Of a DNA stretch of 7,311 nt, positions 6,501 to 7,311 are shown in pieces (position 1 is the stretch's first letter; every line of letters starts with the position of its first letter). The position numbers were made by a program, and so were the translations under genes. This DNA is from Opitutales bacterium (lineage in GTDB: Bacteria > Verrucomicrobiota > Verrucomicrobiia > Opitutales > Opitutaceae). Below the pieces are notes generated by a model. It was not told the origin of the DNA. It did no database searches and saw only the letters and a program-made list of their open reading frames with translations. Location: NCBI GenBank assembly GCA_021772595.1, contig JAJFLS010000610.1, positions 1 through 7,311 on the forward strand, read 5' to 3'.

Positions 6501-7057
6501 CGTTGATGGGTGTAATAATCACCGACTTTGTTGCGGCATCCCAAGCCGCTCGATTGGATGAGCTTCAGGATGATCCAACCTTCCAACAAGATGCAGAATT
6601 TCACAGCGAGGGCTTAGAGCTGCTTCCGCTTCCGATCGTAGTGGCGCAAGCCCTGGATGGTACGGTCTCTAATGAACAAAGAGAGTGGCGTTTTACTGGA
6701 GTCACCACCTACGATTTCCAGGAAGGGGCTTTTAAGGGCTTTGGAATTGGCGGAGCGGTCCGTTGGGAAGACGAGGCGGCCACCGGTTACCTTCAGATCG
6801 TCAATCCAGAAGGTGGAGTCATTCCGGATGTCAACAGTCCGTTCTTCGATGACGGACTATTCAGCGGAGACGCGTGGATTAGTTACGGCCGGCCCTTAAT
6901 GGACGAAAAAGTCGATTGGAGCATTCGGCTAAACGTCCGGAATTTGGTGGGCGAAAGCGGAAATATTCCTGTCAAAACCAACCCTGACGGACAAGTCGCT
7001 GTGGTTCGTGTCCCGAATCCAAGGACGATTTATCTTTCCAATACTTTTAGGTTCTAG
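3581..7057 (+). CDS. TonB-dependent outer-membrane receptor
   Basis: A 1158-residue outer-membrane active transporter, energised by TonB-ExbBD, that imports a ligand too large or scarce for porins. From the chosen ATG a signal peptide covers residues 1-31 (basic MKMKSLKYYK, hydrophobic core LLAGVFTFAVAM, cleavage after LFA). A TonB-box-like stretch, EVFELSPFSV, lies at about 38-47. The plug domain spans about 60-190, with TLAGTRIKTNLKDLGASISVV, ERVTVSRGPNSILFG and GSPGGVINNGTK. The rest is the 22-strand barrel, ending RTIYLSNTFRF with the terminal Phe expected of an outer-membrane barrel. The frame is intact throughout. The ATG at 3581 is preferred because it gives a standard signal peptide, but a GTG at 3533 with a good GGAGG would add MYRRRYLTTFQKIDQK. 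No SusD-like partner and no carboxypeptidase-like N-terminal domain are seen. The ligand is unknown; the neighbouring sulfatase suggests something sulfated. Confidence 0.95.
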   Translation: MKMKSLKYYKLLAGVFTFAVAMCVSSSTLFAQNEEPDEVFELSPFSVEAADSTGYQATSTLAGTRIKTNLKDLGASISVVTEQFMEDVAATDAQTLLSYVSNVEVGGEHGNFTGAADQGFGRYYQTEERTNPQNNQRVRGLLQADLTRGFFLTDIPFDSYNTERVTVSRGPNSILFGIGSPGGVINNGTKQAIHNADFGEFGIRLDNYGSIRATFDYNKSLIEDRLALRIAAVEEGKESKQKQAFEDQTRFYAALDGLLFEGNGSRTTFRANWEDGSQNGSPGEVIPVTVSYDNWFSPWPASNSQFTGIDAFARNVSPSEGGTWEFQDIEDTRFHEKGGSRANVNTAARALAFRHVGVFFSERGQGPSVGGGTGLGAYNNLIPWNSGADTYQSAGLVGTAVAEGIDPDTPINQYRALRSTSPAGESFGLGFAANTLQNRDVFDFYNSVYSNGHDTVSRDFDDINVALEQTFLEGDLGIEVAYDSQSYTTLQDFPFSGGQGTNLAGPYEVSVDLSKYLPTGQLNPNVGRALTWVRQPKTQLDTTDRETFRATAFYEFDLSESDGWSKHLGRHRVTALYNDYTKDTFNVAISDMTDSSEFNIDSAQQHTLGVGRRAVNLIPYTSASLIGVNSIDDVRLHPIDFIRPRDGDSFPFAWVDTTPAGELNNGVAGDRAVHVNNVTVSSVQTAGGITQTNIEAQAVTWQSYFLDDHIVALYGRREDDTSNFARNAASDTSEPQFFADRVYNPAFTKLSSTPTVEEKGTTQSWSVVGRVPEKWLGDLPFNLQAHWATAQNFNPIGLRSNALGATIGQPTGSTEEYGFTISTDDNKYTVKFNWYETELGNINAGVGTNLANYAFGRINNHRDAELMGIPIQDQLDLIPGGGGGHPIQTYDAYYNAMLGAIPSALKDVINPMQVDVSGDGVWDEYQFNAIPNLQATRSQLAEGFEIEFVANVTSNWRILANLSQQETSFSNTAPLMGVIITDFVAASQAARLDELQDDPTFQQDAEFHSEGLELLPLPIVVAQALDGTVSNEQREWRFTGVTTYDFQEGAFKGFGIGGAVRWEDEAATGYLQIVNPEGGVIPDVNSPFFDDGLFSGDAWISYGRPLMDEKVDWSIRLNVRNLVGESGNIPVKTNPDGQVAVVRVPNPRTIYLSNTFRF

Positions 7058-7083
7058 GTTTAGTAGTTGTGATTGTAGTCATT

Positions 7084-7130
7084 TAGCCTCGGATACTTCC
7101 TTGAAGTATTCGGGGCTATTTGATTTCATT
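7084..7130 (+). terminator. Intrinsic terminator after the receptor gene
   Basis: Bases 7084-7099 pair with 7103-7118 to form a 16-bp stem with two G-T wobbles and a three-base CTT loop. TTTGATTTCATT follows at once. The stem starts 26 bases after the receptor stop codon, so it should end the receptor transcript and separate it from the next gene. Confidence 0.85.
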
Positions 7131-7147
7131 GGCCGAAAGCCTAATAC
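7120..7147 (+). promoter_or_regulatory. Weak candidate promoter of the downstream gene
   Basis: TTGATT (7120-7125) and TAATAC (7142-7147), 16 bp apart, resemble a sigma-70 promoter (four and three of six consensus bases). It overlaps the T-rich tail of the terminator. Transcription from it would start just ahead of the half-site cluster at 7166-7184. This is a low-confidence visual match. Confidence 0.22.
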
Positions 7148-7165
7148 GGTCTACTGATAAGTTCT

Positions 7166-7184
7166 TTCACGTGAATTAGTTCAC
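7166..7184. promoter_or_regulatory. Clustered TTCAC/GTGAA half-sites before the downstream gene
   Basis: TTCACGTGAA (7166-7175) is a perfect 10-bp palindrome with a central CpG. Its right half pairs again with TTCAC at 7180-7184 across TTAG, giving TTCAC-GTGAA-TTAG-TTCAC. The cluster ends four bases before the ATG at 7189 and occupies the place where a ribosome-binding site would lie. It may be an operator or an RNA hairpin over the start. It is short enough to have arisen by chance. Confidence 0.35.
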
Positions 7185-7188
7185 TATT

Positions 7189-7311
7189 ATGAAACTCCAT
7201 GACTTTTTTTCACTCTTCCTTGTGTGTTTATTCACATGTCTTGGGGTTTATGGAATGGATGGGGAATTGCAGGTTATTCGCTGGGAGGAACAAAGTGAGC
7301 CTCCAGTCTGG
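7189..7311 (+). CDS. Exported protein of unknown function, N-terminal fragment
   Basis: The window ends after 41 codons. The reading from ATG 7189 starts MKLHDFFSLFLVCLFTCLGV and continues YGMDGELQVIRWEEQSEPPVW. The first part looks like a Sec signal peptide: a Lys near the start, a long hydrophobic core, and a plausible cleavage site after VYG. A Cys lies in the core at LFTC, but the residues before it do not make a good lipobox. The mature start gives no recognisable family. The gene follows the receptor in the same direction but beyond a strong terminator, so it is probably transcribed separately. Its export makes an extracellular or periplasmic enzyme of the same locus plausible, but nothing here proves that. 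Confidence 0.6.
   Translation, partial: MKLHDFFSLFLVCLFTCLGVYGMDGELQVIRWEEQSEPPVW

Noticed and set aside
5255..6604. Three antisense open frames of 138-158 codons in the receptor gene
   Set aside because: They are shadows of the receptor coding sequence, with no domain-like features or plausible start regions.

Overview
The window looks like an accessory catabolic locus from a Verrucomicrobiota bacterium, most likely of the Opitutae type. This rests on two things I recognise rather than on a search. The outer-membrane receptor has the N-terminal 'FELSPF' stretch common in TonB-dependent receptors of that group. The LacI-type regulator has a 'NPLVAA.MSQIR' hinge, also common there. Start codons with little or no Shine-Dalgarno sequence fit this placement.

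Layout from left to right. (1) Positions 1-371, minus strand: the N-terminal third of a bile acid:sodium symporter (BASS) family carrier, cut by the window edge. (2) 411-548: a compact 138-bp inverted-repeat element with terminal inverted repeats, TA at both ends and a GC-rich inner stem, resembling a MITE or REP-type element. (3) 588-1637, minus: a LacI/GalR-family regulator. (4) 1825-3222, minus: a type I (formylglycine) sulfatase with all core motifs and no signal peptide. (5) 3223-3532: a divergent control region with a perfect 16-bp CpG-centred palindrome at 3411-3426, the best candidate operator. (6) 3581-7057, plus: a full-length TonB-dependent receptor (a GTG start at 3533 is the alternative), followed by a strong intrinsic terminator at 7084-7130. 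(7) 7189 to the window end, plus: the first 41 codons of an unrecognised exported protein, preceded by clustered TTCAC/GTGAA half-sites.

Working model (inference): the receptor brings a sulfated organic molecule across the outer membrane. The sulfatase, apparently cytoplasmic, removes sulfate. The BASS carrier moves the substrate or a product across the inner membrane, and the LacI regulator controls the divergent sulfatase and receptor promoters through the central palindrome. No glycoside hydrolase or polysaccharide lyase is visible, so the substrate may be a small sulfated compound as easily as a polysaccharide. The families are all known. What may be new is their combination, the operator and the inverted-repeat element.
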